The notes under the pieces were generated by a model. That model was not told the DNA's origin and ran no database searches. It saw only the letters and a list, made by a program, of their open reading frames with translations. 64,000 nucleotides of DNA from JBKBII01 sp046299415. GTDB taxonomy: Bacteria; Pseudomonadota; Gammaproteobacteria; Ectothiorhodospirales; Ectothiorhodospiraceae. Below, piece after piece: positions 1-9,813 of this stretch; position 1 is the first letter of the stretch; each line of letters starts with the position of its first letter. Both the position numbers and the translations under genes were made by a program. The stretch covers positions 1 to 64,000 of the forward strand of contig JBKBII010000005.1 in assembly GCA_046299415.1 (NCBI GenBank). The letters are read 5' to 3'.

Positions 1-699
1 GGCGGCAAGGCCGCGCCGGGCTACCACCGTGCGAAAGAAATCATCGCACTCGCGGTCCATATCGCCGATGTCATTCGCCGCGATCCACGTGCACGCGATC
101 AGCTGCGCATGGTGTTTCTACCCAATTACAACGTCTCCAAAATGCTGCGCATCTGTGCCGGCACCGATCTCTCCGAGCAAATCTCGACCGCCGGCAAAGA
201 AGCCTCGGGGACCGGAAACATGAAATTCATGATGAATGGGGCGCTGACGATCGGCACCTACGACGGTGCCAACATCGAAATCCTCGAGGCCGTCGGCGCC
301 GAGCACTTTTTCCTGTTCGGTCTCAGGGCCGAACAAATCGAAGCACTCAGGCCGCACTACGATCCCAATCAGCTGATCGCCGACGATCCAGACCTCGACG
401 AGGTCTTGCGACTGATCGAGTCCGACCTGTTTTCGGGTCGCGAACCCGGTCGCTTCCGTCCCCTGGTAAACGCCATTCGCGATCCACACGACCCATGGAT
501 GGTCGCCGCTGACTTCGCCGACTACCTGCGCGCGCAGCGAGACGCCGCGCAGGCCTGGTGTGATCGCGATCGGTGGACGCGCTCCAGCATTCGAAACACC
601 GCATCCTCCGGGCGTTTCTCGTCTGACCGAACGATTCGCGAATATAACGACGACCTCTGGCATCTCCCCACACTACCGGGGCGGTCAGAAGTGCGTTGA
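1..699 (+). CDS. glgP: Glycogen/alpha-glucan phosphorylase, C-terminal part (cut by window start)
   Basis: The frame is open from the first base and ends at TGA 697-699, giving the last 232 codons of an enzyme that is normally about 800-840 residues. It phosphorolyses alpha-1,4-glucan to glucose-1-phosphate using pyridoxal phosphate. The first visible residues are GGKAAPGYHRAK, a phosphorylase family signature. KEASGTGNMKFMMNGAL follows and contains the PLP-binding lysine, at about codon 75 of the visible part. The tail reads YNDDLWHLP, typical of the family's C-terminus. The gene faces holB, which ends at 1011 on the other strand. No other glycogen gene is in the window, so its operon, if any, lies to the left. 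Confidence 0.95.
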   Translation, partial: GGKAAPGYHRAKEIIALAVHIADVIRRDPRARDQLRMVFLPNYNVSKMLRICAGTDLSEQISTAGKEASGTGNMKFMMNGALTIGTYDGANIEILEAVGAEHFFLFGLRAEQIEALRPHYDPNQLIADDPDLDEVLRLIESDLFSGREPGRFRPLVNAIRDPHDPWMVAADFADYLRAQRDAAQAWCDRDRWTRSSIRNTASSGRFSSDRTIREYNDDLWHLPTLPGRSEVR

Positions 700-1010
700 T
701 CGATTCGATTTCGAGTCCGGTCTCAGGCGCCTCAAAATCATGGCCGCACCCGGCCATTGTGCAGGCCGCACTCGTTCGAGCTCATCCGGTACCGATCCGG
801 TCAGCTTGAGCGTGCAACGCTAGTCGCCAGTGGTGCGACGACTAAGACAGAACGAGCCACCAAACGAAGATGCGAGCGCCGCGCCAATCGGCGCGCGCCC
901 GCACAGCGCGTTATTCAGCGTCTACCTCAAAGGGCCATTGCCTCGCGAAATTGGCCAGGCAGAACCTAGGGTCTCCGCTCCAATCGCATCGGCTACCTTG
1001 ACCGCGGCGC
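700..1010. other. Convergent spacer between glgP and holB
   Basis: No credible gene. A short hairpin (GCGCC-AATC-GGCGC, 881-894) lacks a T-run, so I do not call a terminator. A direct repeat ATCCGGT lies near 786-803. Confidence 0.5.
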
Positions 1011-2564
1011 CTACGTCTGCGTGCGGCTGCTACGAACGGCACTGTGGAACGCGTTGACGATCGCATCCCAGCGAAGCTCATTGACCAACGGAGCATCGGC
1101 ATCGCGCAACCACTGGGTCGATTCGTCGATCAGCATCAAAACTTCTGACGCCGCCAGGGCCTCAGTGAACGCCGCCAGCCGTTCAGCGCCCAAAGCGTGA
1201 CGGAACGACATGACCCAGATGGCGTGGGCAGAATCGGACGCAACACGGAGGTCTGCGTTGATCAGGTTGCCATGGCTTTCCGGATCACCGCGTTCAGACG
1301 ATGATTGCGTCGCCTCACTCGAGGGCTCATCCACCACCCGATCCGAAGCTCGGTGCCATGCCTGATTCGCCGTTGGCCGCGTCAACAACACAAACGCCAC
1401 TGCATACAATAGGGTGCGCACGCGCTGCAATTGTCGCTGCGTGTCACCCCCGGCAAGAGCTCTGGCAGCCGCGCCCAGCGCCGCACCTCCGCTCAGCGCC
1501 GCGTCAATCAACAGTTGCAGCGCAAGACGCTCCTTGGCCACTGGTTCTTCGGCGAGTGGATCGCCGACCCGCTTCGCCGCGCCACCCGATAGTTGCCCAC
1601 CGGCTCGTTCGTCTCGGCGCCGTCGTCGATCGTCTGACCGCGCCTTCACGTGAGGCGGTCCGTCGCTGGTTTCGTCTTCGTGCCATCGATCGGATAGAAG
1701 AACCTTCGGCGCTCCCAGCCCGATAAACCACGCCGCAAGAAAGTCCGGGTCGTCAATTGACTGACCACGCAACGCGGCAAGACTTGTAGCATTGGGTGGC
1801 GCCAGCTCGACTCGCACACAGCGCGATCGGATTGTCGCTGGCAAGCGCATCGCCTCAGAACTCGTCAGTAGCAGACGAGCCCCGGCCGGTGGCTCCTCAA
1901 GCGTCTTGAGCAGTGCGTTCGCCGCGTTGCGATTCATGCGTTCCGCGTCGACCAGCAGCACCGTGCGACCCGCCTTTGAAGTCAAAGATAAAAACCGACT
2001 TATTTCGCGTATCGCCTCGACACTATGCTCACGCGTGCGCCCCGACGGCAGCAAGGTCAATACATCCTGACATCGAACAGCCTGCAGGCTCTCGCAACGG
2101 TCACATTGGCCACAAGGCCACATCGGTTCGCGCGAAAGACGCGTATCCAGGTCAGCCCCTCGCGACCGCGTCGAGTCATTTTCGCGCCAAACCGAGCCCT
2201 GCAGACCGCCGTCATACGCTCGTTGAACGGCCAAGCATGACAACGAGGCCACTGCCGCCCGTGCAAGACTCGCCTTGCCAAGGCCCGCGGGGCCTGTCAG
2301 CAAGACCGCGGTGTTGCGTGCCTCGTTCAGCAGCGGCATCAGGCGGCGCCAAGCTTTACGCTGCCACGGCAAAGGTCCTGCTTCATCATCGCGCCAAAAC
2401 GAAGTTGCAGACCCCGAAAGCGGCGATCGATCATCCGCGACGCCACTCCCCCCGGATTCAATGGTTGCAGGCTCAACTCGGGTCTGCGGCCGAAATGCCG
2501 CCCAGAAACACGCCAGCGCCTCAGCTTCAGGCGAAGGCTCAGCGGCTTTCATCGTGCGAGTCAC
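1011..2564 (-). CDS. holB: DNA polymerase III subunit delta-prime
   Basis: Clamp-loader AAA+ subunit that helps load the beta sliding clamp. Walker A is GPAGLGKAS (about residues 91-99). A zinc knuckle follows (CGQCDRC at 151-157, with Cys165). Then come a Walker B-like LLVDAERMN, the conserved NALLKTLEEPP, and TIRSRC with the SRC motif. At 517 residues it is far longer than the roughly 330 of E. coli HolB. About 60 extra residues precede the usual PWQ start, and a charged low-complexity block (KARSDDRRRRRDERAGG) sits in the middle. The start is GTG with AGGA upstream; an ATG four codons later is an alternative. It follows tmk by 199 bases, the usual gammaproteobacterial order. Function is secure; the exact start is less so. 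Confidence 0.93.
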   Translation of the reverse strand: MTRTMKAAEPSPEAEALACFWAAFRPQTRVEPATIESGGSGVADDRSPLSGSATSFWRDDEAGPLPWQRKAWRRLMPLLNEARNTAVLLTGPAGLGKASLARAAVASLSCLAVQRAYDGGLQGSVWRENDSTRSRGADLDTRLSREPMWPCGQCDRCESLQAVRCQDVLTLLPSGRTREHSVEAIREISRFLSLTSKAGRTVLLVDAERMNRNAANALLKTLEEPPAGARLLLTSSEAMRLPATIRSRCVRVELAPPNATSLAALRGQSIDDPDFLAAWFIGLGAPKVLLSDRWHEDETSDGPPHVKARSDDRRRRRDERAGGQLSGGAAKRVGDPLAEEPVAKERLALQLLIDAALSGGAALGAAARALAGGDTQRQLQRVRTLLYAVAFVLLTRPTANQAWHRASDRVVDEPSSEATQSSSERGDPESHGNLINADLRVASDSAHAIWVMSFRHALGAERLAAFTEALAASEVLMLIDESTQWLRDADAPLVNELRWDAIVNAFHSAVRSSRTQT

Positions 2565-2763
2565 AACAACATCCTGCTCATCGCGCCAGTCCTCGATTAA
2601 GGTTAACGCTACAATTTAGCCGCTAGGGCGCGTCACTGCGTGGCGCAGCGCTCACTCCTTCACCAAACGGTCTGCAGTGTCCTCATCGCTCGTTTCAGAC
2701 GCCTCATGCCGCGTCCTACGCGCCGCTTCCTCCAATGTTTAATCGAGTTCAGTAGCCGGTGAG

Positions 2764-3588
2764 TCAAGCGCATCTCGGCGAGTCATCCGGACTTTGTCGA
2801 TCCTCGATTTTGAGCTTGATCTCGTATTCATTCCCAGACTCGATCATCGGCTCGATCTCACGCGCGATCACGGCCTGAACGGCGGCTCGCATGTCATCGA
2901 TGGACGCCGCCGCATCAATGCGTCGATACCGCTCAGGCGCCGCTGCAGCGCGCCGCGCATACGCCGCTCGCGCGCGTTCAAAAAAGGCCACGGCCTCACG
3001 TTCAAATCGATCAGGGCTGGCATTTCCATCGATTGCAGTGATTGCACGCTGCCGAACCCGAGCCAAGCCAACCTCAGGAGGCACATCAAACCACAGCACC
3101 AGATCCGGTCTCATTTCGCCAAGCAACCACGTCTCGAGTGCCGCGACTCGTTCAGCACCCAGCTCACGGCCACCACCTTGGTAGGCATAACTGGCATCCA
3201 CAAAGCGATCCGACACCACCCACGACCCGCGATCGAGAGCTGGCGCAATGACGCGATGCCAGTGCTCGGCACGCGCAGCAAACATGAGCAACAGCTCTGT
3301 ATCGGCGTGCATCGCCGCCATCGTCTCGGGATCACGTTCATCCCGCCAATCACTCGATCGAGACGGATTCAATGGCCGGGGCGTCGCCAGCAACAGATCA
3401 CGAATACGCTCGCCTAACGTCGTCCCGCCCGGCTCGCGCGTCTCCAAGACGTCAATTCCGGCACTGCGCAAATAGCCGGCGATGGCCGCCATCTGAGTTG
3501 TTTTGCCGGCACCCTCCAACCCCTCCAGAACGATCATCCGTCCGCGCGACCTATTCGTGAACGGCCCGCTCAGTCTCATGTCGGTCAT
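2764..3588 (-). CDS. tmk: Thymidylate kinase
   Basis: Phosphorylates dTMP to dTDP for DNA synthesis. The P-loop is GLEGAGKTT (about 23-31), followed by TREPGGT and the nucleoside-binding SDRFVDASYAYQGGGR. The protein has 274 residues against about 210 in E. coli. The extra length is an N-terminal tail of about 17 residues, an insertion of about 22 residues after LLLATP (roughly 70-92, rich in R, D, S and P), and a C-terminal tail. The ATG overlaps the mltG stop by one base (ATGA), implying translational coupling. In-frame ATGs at residues 4 and 18 are possible alternative starts. It lies between mltG and holB as in E. coli. Confidence 0.94.
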   Translation of the reverse strand: MTDMRLSGPFTNRSRGRMIVLEGLEGAGKTTQMAAIAGYLRSAGIDVLETREPGGTTLGERIRDLLLATPRPLNPSRSSDWRDERDPETMAAMHADTELLLMFAARAEHWHRVIAPALDRGSWVVSDRFVDASYAYQGGGRELGAERVAALETWLLGEMRPDLVLWFDVPPEVGLARVRQRAITAIDGNASPDRFEREAVAFFERARAAYARRAAAAPERYRRIDAAASIDDMRAAVQAVIAREIEPMIESGNEYEIKLKIEDRQSPDDSPRCA

Positions 3589-4793
3589 CAGCGTCCTCGC
3601 CCATAGCGTGACGCGTCACCACCCAGCTGGTGTTCGATAACGGCACGACGATGCTCAGTGTACGTCGCACTGAATACATGCGAGCCATCACCACGCGCAA
3701 CGAAGAACAGCGCATCGGTATCGATTGGTCGAGCTGCCGCCTGCAGGCTGGCCCGTCCCGGTAGCGCGATCGGAGTCGGAGGCAAACCCTCGCGGGTGTA
3801 GGTGTTGTGCGCGTGATCGCGACGCAGCTCGGCCCGCGTCAAACGTGTGCCAACCGTCTGACCGTAGAGCAGCGATGGATCCGTCTGCAGACGCATTCCG
3901 GAACGTAGGCGGTTGACGAACACGCCAGCGATCATTTCGCGCTCATCGGCTCGAGCGGCCTCCTTCTCGACCAGTGAAGCCAAAATCAGCAACTCCCAAG
4001 GGTTCTGGGCAGGATGATTATCTGAACGCTGAGCGAAGGCCTCGGCCAACGCAGCCCCCATCGCTCGCACGCCGCGATCGAGCAAAGCCTGCGATGATTC
4101 ACCGCGCCGATAGCGATACGTGTCCGGCATGAACAAGCCCTCGACCCACGCGCCATCATCCAGCTCTGGATGTTCGGCACGCGCCAACCAATCCTTATCA
4201 ATCTGAGCCAAAGCCCACATACGATTAGGCGACACATCGTACTCACCGGTCAGATGCCGCTGCGCCTCGACACGCGCCAACATCTGCGCAAAAGTCCACC
4301 CCTCCGGAATGGTCAACGAGCGTGTCACCACCTGACCGGCGTGCATACGCTGCACCAACGCCGCCGCTGTCAAATCAGGCGTCAGTGCATATTCCCCCGC
4401 TTGCAGTCGCCCCGCGATACCGGATAGGCGAGCGTAAATCTCGACTGGCCATGGATGCGTCACCAAGCCTGCGTCCGCCATCGCCCGGGCAATTGCGCGC
4501 ACGCCCTCGCCGGGCTCGACGATGAAAGCCGGCGGCTCATCGTGCATCGTTGCCTCTGACGCAGGCGCCGAATCCCACTCCAGAGAGTCCGCCTCCGTCG
4601 CGCGCCCGATCGTTCTCGGATCGGCTTCGAGAACAGCATGACCGAATGGGGTCAGCAAAATTCGTTGATACGCGATCAAACCCAAGGCGCCCAGCGCTGC
4701 GACCATCAGCGCAGCACTGAGCACGACCCCCAGTACGGCGCGCAACCACGCACCGCGCATGTTTCCTGGCCGGACCATCTGAACTTTTCGCAC
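3588..4793 (-). CDS. mltG: Endolytic murein transglycosylase MltG
   Basis: Inner-membrane lytic transglycosylase (YceG family) that cuts nascent glycan strands and so helps set their length. One N-terminal transmembrane helix spans about residues 18-44 and is followed by a periplasmic part. The catalytic region LILASLVEKEA places the acid at about Glu276, in a VEKE motif that matches the E. coli active-site region. Further family signatures are SLLYGQ, NTYTREGLPPTPI and LFFVARGDGSHVFS. Length (401) is slightly above the usual 340. The start is GTG with GGAGG upstream; an ATG five codons later is an alternative. The stop overlaps tmk, so the two are probably co-translated. Confidence 0.93.
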   Translation of the reverse strand: MRKVQMVRPGNMRGAWLRAVLGVVLSAALMVAALGALGLIAYQRILLTPFGHAVLEADPRTIGRATEADSLEWDSAPASEATMHDEPPAFIVEPGEGVRAIARAMADAGLVTHPWPVEIYARLSGIAGRLQAGEYALTPDLTAAALVQRMHAGQVVTRSLTIPEGWTFAQMLARVEAQRHLTGEYDVSPNRMWALAQIDKDWLARAEHPELDDGAWVEGLFMPDTYRYRRGESSQALLDRGVRAMGAALAEAFAQRSDNHPAQNPWELLILASLVEKEAARADEREMIAGVFVNRLRSGMRLQTDPSLLYGQTVGTRLTRAELRRDHAHNTYTREGLPPTPIALPGRASLQAAARPIDTDALFFVARGDGSHVFSATYTEHRRAVIEHQLGGDASRYGRGR

Positions 4794-5314
4794 GACCTGA
4801 ACCGCCTCCGATCAATCCGCCCGACACCGCCGCCGATACCAACTTCTTCTCAGCCATGGCCAACCGCATGACTTACAAGTTTCGATACGTCGCAGCGCCG
4901 TCGCTTTGAAACCGCAAACCGAACGCCGAGATCAAGTCATCCATCACGCTTGACATTGTACGCTGCGACCCATCGACCTCCCGAACTCCGACGAGAGAGC
5001 GACGTCAATCGGCGCGGGTGCATGTGGCCTCGTGCGACACCCAGAACGCTTCGAGCCAACCGATTGACCATTCGACCATCCGCAGTCTCATGCGACGCCA
5101 GCGCTGACCACGAACGATACGCCGTAACACCGTCGGCTGTCGGCGCCTTAACGCAACCCAAAACTCACGAACGCGGCATCTCACCCCAAGCCGATTCGTC
5201 CACGTCAGGCGACGCATCAAATCGCCCTTAAAGTTGATCGGCGAGTGGGTCCACCGAGTCGCGAGTCGGTGGGCGCTTCTGTCGGGTCCAGTGCGATCTA
5301 CAGCGACCTGGCAA
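4794..5314. other. Spacer between pabC and mltG
   Basis: No gene seen. A 7-bp stem-loop (CCACCGA/TCGGTGG, 5251-5272) lies 43 bases past the pabC stop but has no T-run on either strand. On the minus strand a TACAAT -10-like hexamer (4966-4971) could belong to an mltG promoter; I see no convincing -35. Confidence 0.4.
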
Positions 5315-6406
5315 CTAATTGAGTGAGAAATCGCTCAGTCGCCGCCCGGTGTTCAATCGCGCTCGCAAGGCCCGCCGCCACACCGGCAAACGGGCAAAAT
5401 CCGCATCATTTCGTGACCAATGCTGAATCGTCGCGCCGTCGCGCCCACGCAATTCGTCGACCCATTGCAAGCCGACTCCGGTCCCCATCACAACCATCGC
5501 CTCGGCACTCTCGAGCACCGCCTCATCGAGGACTGCGACGTGCAACTGCGGCATGACCTCGTCCGAGTTCCGAGCCCCCCCCGACGTCGCGGAACTATCA
5601 GACTCTGCAACGGCCAACCAAGCAGCGCGCCGCGTACCCGCGACGCCCGCCCCTCGATGCTCAGGCGTCAACCACTTACCGTCGATCCTGAGTGCGATAT
5701 TGGCGGCGGTCGCGCAAACCAGACGCGCATCGGCATCACACAGAAGTGCGTCGTGAACGACGGGGCATTCGATAGACTGCTCGACGCTTGTAGCCTCGGT
5801 CCGTTGTGAACCGATCATCTGGTCAAGGCGGCTGCGCGCCAGCACCTGATCGAGGCGATTAAGATGCTTGAATCCAGCCAATCCCGGCTGAATCGACGCA
5901 CATACCGACGACAGCGTGATCACTCGTAGCGGTAACGAAGCATCGCTGACTACGCTCGCCCCCTTCGCAAGCGACGACTTATCCGTCGCGTCGCCAATAG
6001 AACGCGACCCATGCAAACCCAGCGCGCTGCTATCGACATCCTCAGATCCAGCCCCCAAGGGATCAGCCGTCGCGGCGCGACATTGAACGAACAGATTCGG
6101 TCGTTGGATTGCCGGCCGCACGTAACCACTCGCGCTGTTACCAGCCGTCCACACCCACTTCGCCAAGGCGTCAATCGGCCGATCAGCCGCAATCCACGCG
6201 TCGATCAAAGCACTGCGAATGCGTTCGGGATCAGCCAGCGGCAACGCCAATGCCCCACAACCCGCAGCGAATCGTACCCAGTGCCAATCCCAGCCCAGTG
6301 GCTGCCCTCGATCGAGCCAAACCGTCTCGAAAAGTCCATCTCCGAACTGCAAACCGCGATCAAGGCCGACACCATCGGCTAGGTCGTCTGCGTTTTTGCC
6401 CGTCAT
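5315..6406 (-). CDS. pabC: Aminodeoxychorismate lyase
   Basis: PLP enzyme of the fold-type IV (BCAT-like) group that splits 4-amino-4-deoxychorismate into p-aminobenzoate and pyruvate for folate. The N-terminal signature LDRGLQFGDGLFETV and the catalytic-lysine segment FKHLNRLDQVLAR (Lys at about residue 180 from this start) match E. coli PabC closely. I chose the ATG at 6406 because it leaves the usual 15 or so residues before the first signature and has GGGGGTAGG upstream. The frame stays open to 6619, which would add 71 unmatched residues. An insertion of about 45 residues (roughly 113-158, rich in S, D, G and A) makes it longer than the 270-residue norm. pabB lies immediately upstream. 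Confidence 0.9.
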   Translation of the reverse strand: MTGKNADDLADGVGLDRGLQFGDGLFETVWLDRGQPLGWDWHWVRFAAGCGALALPLADPERIRSALIDAWIAADRPIDALAKWVWTAGNSASGYVRPAIQRPNLFVQCRAATADPLGAGSEDVDSSALGLHGSRSIGDATDKSSLAKGASVVSDASLPLRVITLSSVCASIQPGLAGFKHLNRLDQVLARSRLDQMIGSQRTEATSVEQSIECPVVHDALLCDADARLVCATAANIALRIDGKWLTPEHRGAGVAGTRRAAWLAVAESDSSATSGGARNSDEVMPQLHVAVLDEAVLESAEAMVVMGTGVGLQWVDELRGRDGATIQHWSRNDADFARLPVWRRALRARLNTGRRLSDFSLN

Positions 6407-6794
6407 TCGACCTACCCCCGACACCCTGACAGTACTCGAGCTCAAACTAAGACCTAAACTGAATGGAGAACCGCGTGCTGCGTCTCGGCCGCAGCGCTCT
6501 CCGAACGCCTTGCGCCGCCCGGTCGCGGCTCTGCTCAGCGCTTCCTCACCACACAGGCGACGATACTCGCCACTATTTCTCGAGACTTCGCTCAGCCAAT
6601 CCGAAGATGGCTCGGTCAATGCAACCGCATGCGATGCGCTTGGATCAGCTACAGCAAACTGCGACTTGTCTCAATCGGAAAGCCATCACTCCGCTTGGCG
6701 TCGCGGTCCCGTACCGCAGAAATCCAGAGCACCCCGAGCCGGGCGCGTGGCCGACAACGACCATCGATCGCCCTGAGCGCTCGCCGTCACGAGC
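6407..6794. other. Spacer between pabB and pabC
   Basis: Holds only a possible upstream extension of pabC (open to 6619) without family similarity. No regulatory site recognised. Confidence 0.4.
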
Positions 6795-8549
6795 TCACGG
6801 ATTCGGCACGGCGACGCCGAGTGCCTCGAGCATTGCTTTCGCCTTGTGCCGAGTTTCGGCGAGCTCTGCATCAGGATCGGAGTCGAACACAATCCCGGCT
6901 CCGGTTCGGAATTCAATGCGTTCGATCAATTCCGCCGATTCACACCCAGCGAACCGACCTGCCCAATCGTCGGCATGCTTTGAGGTCGCGCCTTGCACAT
7001 CGTATTCAACGCGACGGGTCGACTCGTTTTCGAAGCGCTCGGTCCACCGATCCAACGCGCGCGCGGTTCGCGTCTGAACGATCAGCGTGCGTATCAAAAT
7101 ATTGCTATCCAGCGCACCGCCATCTGACAAGTAGCCGAGCGACCCCGTGTATGCACCGCGCGCCGCCTGCGGAGGCGGCTTACGATCAGCGACAGCCTCC
7201 AACTCGTGAATGCGACGGATTGCGTGAACCTTCGGGCAACCGGTGATCGTCCCGCCCGGGAACGTGGCGTGCAGAGCGTCGGCCACATCAACACCGTCGG
7301 CCAGGGTAGCGACGATCGTCGAAACCAAATGATGAACGCGCTTGTAGCTTTCGACGCGCAATAATGAGGGCACAGTGACGGTCCCCGGCGCCGCGACGCG
7401 GCCAAGATCGTTGCGCTCAAGATCAACAAGCATCACATGCTCGGCGATCTCCTTGGGGTGACGCGACAGGTCGTCCCGCAAAGCGGCGTCAGTCTCAGCC
7501 GTCGAGCCGCGCGGGCGCGTCCCCGCGATCGGACATGTCTCGATCCGACCCTCAGCGATGCGCACCAAACGCTCCGGTGACGACGAAATCACAACCGCAT
7601 CAGGCAACCGAAACCACGCCGCGAACGGCGCCGCATTGGCCTCGCGCAAGCGTTGATACAGCGCCGACACGGTCGCAGGCACGATCGCGATCCGCGCGGT
7701 CTCATCGCTGCCCAGACGCTCAACATCGGAAAAAAGCCCGTGCAATTGATCGCCATTCTCAAAGGGCTCGACCGGTCGAGAATCGAGATAATCCAGCCGC
7801 CATGCGCGCGAAAGATTGAGCTGAAAGACTTCGCCATCGATGATCAACCGGCGAGCTCGTCGAACGGCCTCGAGATAAGCCTCTTCCGGCGCCTCGACTA
7901 AGCGCGCGCGCGTCCAAGACTCTTGACTGCCCTCCACCTGCGTCCCGCTGTCGTCTGACGTGTCGAGCTGCGCACCTGCCGATAAAGCCCGCGCCAAGTG
8001 CACACGCGCGACACCCAAGGCATGCTCATCGCGGGCCACGAGCCACGTCTGTACACGCGCATGATCGACGACCAAAGCCGCCGGAACGTCGACGGCAAAA
8101 GCATCGGCCGCGCAACTCGCGCGCGGAGCCTCACCAAGACTCGGCTCGAAACGCCACGCGAGCTCATAAGGTAGGTAAAACATCCAGCCACCATGGAAGG
8201 GCCCGTCGTAGCCGACGCCCCTCGCAGTCTCTAGTCGATCCCGTCGCTCAGAGTCGATGCGCGAAGACTGCCAGCGAAGTTCTCCCATCACGGCGTCGGC
8301 GCCGAAGCGCGTCTCGCCTCTCATCAGCGCCAGAATCGACCAGCGACCGTCACCCTGCCCCTGTAGTGCCGACTCCAGCAGCCAAGGGCCGCAACCCTCT
8401 CGTTCCAGAAGTCGCAAAAGCGACCACCACGCCACTGAAGCGACCTCTAACCCGTCGACAGCTTCGACGCAGAAACGCCGGGCGCTCGCTTCTTCTTGTC
8501 GATCTTCTGTGACCACAGACGCCTCACCGGGTCGCACACCAAAAAGCAC
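6795..8549 (-). CDS. pabB: Aminodeoxychorismate synthase component I (chorismate-binding)
   Basis: Converts chorismate, with ammonia from a PabA glutaminase, to aminodeoxychorismate, the substrate of the adjacent pabC product. Chorismate-enzyme signatures are present: GEVFQLNLSRAW, ISSSPERLV, TCPIAGTRPRG, HVMLVDLERNDLGRV, TFPGGTITGCPK and RGAYTGSLGY. The motif at about 340-344 is PIAGT, as in anthranilate synthase TrpE; E. coli PabB has PIKGT. The pabC neighbour argues for PabB all the same. About 40 unaligned residues (252-294) interrupt the usual NLS..R-to-LYRRLR stretch. Length is 584 against about 450. The start is GTG with no clear ribosome site; it is the only start codon between the upstream in-frame stop and the conserved region. 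No pabA is in the window. Confidence 0.88.
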   Translation of the reverse strand: MLFGVRPGEASVVTEDRQEEASARRFCVEAVDGLEVASVAWWSLLRLLEREGCGPWLLESALQGQGDGRWSILALMRGETRFGADAVMGELRWQSSRIDSERRDRLETARGVGYDGPFHGGWMFYLPYELAWRFEPSLGEAPRASCAADAFAVDVPAALVVDHARVQTWLVARDEHALGVARVHLARALSAGAQLDTSDDSGTQVEGSQESWTRARLVEAPEEAYLEAVRRARRLIIDGEVFQLNLSRAWRLDYLDSRPVEPFENGDQLHGLFSDVERLGSDETARIAIVPATVSALYQRLREANAAPFAAWFRLPDAVVISSSPERLVRIAEGRIETCPIAGTRPRGSTAETDAALRDDLSRHPKEIAEHVMLVDLERNDLGRVAAPGTVTVPSLLRVESYKRVHHLVSTIVATLADGVDVADALHATFPGGTITGCPKVHAIRRIHELEAVADRKPPPQAARGAYTGSLGYLSDGGALDSNILIRTLIVQTRTARALDRWTERFENESTRRVEYDVQGATSKHADDWAGRFAGCESAELIERIEFRTGAGIVFDSDPDAELAETRHKAKAMLEALGVAVPNP

Positions 8550-9281
8550 GATCGCGAAGAACCCTCGACCACAGCCACCGCCGTGTAACGCTCTCGATCA
8601 GGAACACACGCTCCAACACATTCGGCTCGCCTTAAGGACCATCGTTCAGCTTCAGTCGGCACATTCGAGTTTAGAGCGGCAAGCCGTGACGTCGCCCGAG
8701 AACGTCTTTCTGGGGCTCAGTGCGCGTTGAGCGTGACGATTCAACTCGATCCTCTGAATTGATCTCTCGACGCACTCTCGACCCAACACAACCAAACCCG
8801 CACAGAACAGAGCGGCTCTGCGGGTCAGTCGGATCAAAACCAGATGGAAGCGCTGAATCCACGAGCACACACCGGAACGATGCGACGGCACGATCAAGTT
8901 TTTTTCGCCGGACTGCGCTCGGAGATCATCCTCCAGCCACACAACACTTGAATCGCGCATCAGCGGTGCGCAATCGATCGACCCTTGCATGGCCCTCTTT
9001 GCCCGACGGAAGAGGCCGGACGCAGAACGCGATCGACAGGGCCTTCACGCCTATCGAACGGCAAGAACTAAAGAAAAAAAGTCAGGTTGCCGGTCGGTCT
9101 CACGATCGAGAACCACTCCGCAATCCATATGAGTCTCAGCCGCTTCGTGATGCAGCGATCAGGCGCCGGAGAGTGACCGTCGTATCCGCCCGTTCGACGT
9201 TAACCGACAGTCGAGTCGTCAGGAAGCCTGCAACAGAAAGAAGCCCGTCAGTTTCTTGACGGGCCTCGACCCAAAGCGTGA
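8550..9281. other. Spacer where fabF would be expected
   Basis: Apart from the acpP terminator this stretch holds no recognisable gene. In E. coli fabF directly follows acpP; none of its motifs are visible in any frame here. Confidence 0.5.
9234..9264 (-). terminator. Rho-independent terminator after acpP
   Basis: On the minus strand GCCCGTCA-AGAAAC-TGACGGGC is followed by TTCTTTCTG. It lies 18 bases beyond the acpP stop and closes the fabD-fabG-acpP transcription unit. Confidence 0.75.
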
Positions 9282-9521
9282 TCAGCTTTTCAGGTTGGCG
9301 TTGATGAAATCAATCGCCTGCTTGACCGTCGTGATCGATTCGGCCTGCTCGTCAGGAATTTCAGTCTCGAATTCCTCTTCAAGCGCCATAACAAGCTCGA
9401 CGGTATCGAGGGAGTCCGCCCCCAGATCATCGACGAACGAGGCGTTTTCGGTGACATCTTCCTCTTTGACACCAAGCTGTTCGACGACGATTTTCTTAAC
9501 GCGTTCTTCGATACTGCTCAT
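9282..9521 (-). CDS. acpP: Acyl carrier protein
   Basis: 79-residue acidic carrier of acyl chains in fatty-acid synthesis. The phosphopantetheine serine lies in GADSLDTVELVMALEEEF. The N-terminus MSSIEERVKKIV and the acidic helices match E. coli AcpP over the whole length. GGGGGA precedes the ATG. It is followed by a terminator rather than by fabF, and preceded by fabG. Confidence 0.97.
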   Translation of the reverse strand: MSSIEERVKKIVVEQLGVKEEDVTENASFVDDLGADSLDTVELVMALEEEFETEIPDEQAESITTVKQAIDFINANLKS

Positions 9522-9813
9522 GACGTTTGAAATCCCCCAAAGGAACAGACCTTCAATCAGGCCCGGAAATAAACAGCCTCACACGGTGTGGGCCATTCTA
9601 GAAAAAAGCGCTTGCGCGTTCCAGTCGAGAGCGACTGCTCAGGATCAGAACACTCCGAAGTCACATAGAGCTCGCGATCGGTATTCATAACGGAATGCGA
9701 TAACCGGCTTGTAACAGATCAGTGGCTTTCGCGCCACATCAGGTTTTCGCGAAGACATCGAAGATCGACTCGAGGCCCGCACCCCACTCAGAGCCCGCTC
9801 CGAAGTCGTGTCG

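Noticed and set aside
881..894. Terminator between glgP and holB
   Set aside because: Short stem without a T-run.
5251..5272. Terminator after pabC
   Set aside because: 7-bp stem but no T-run on either strand.
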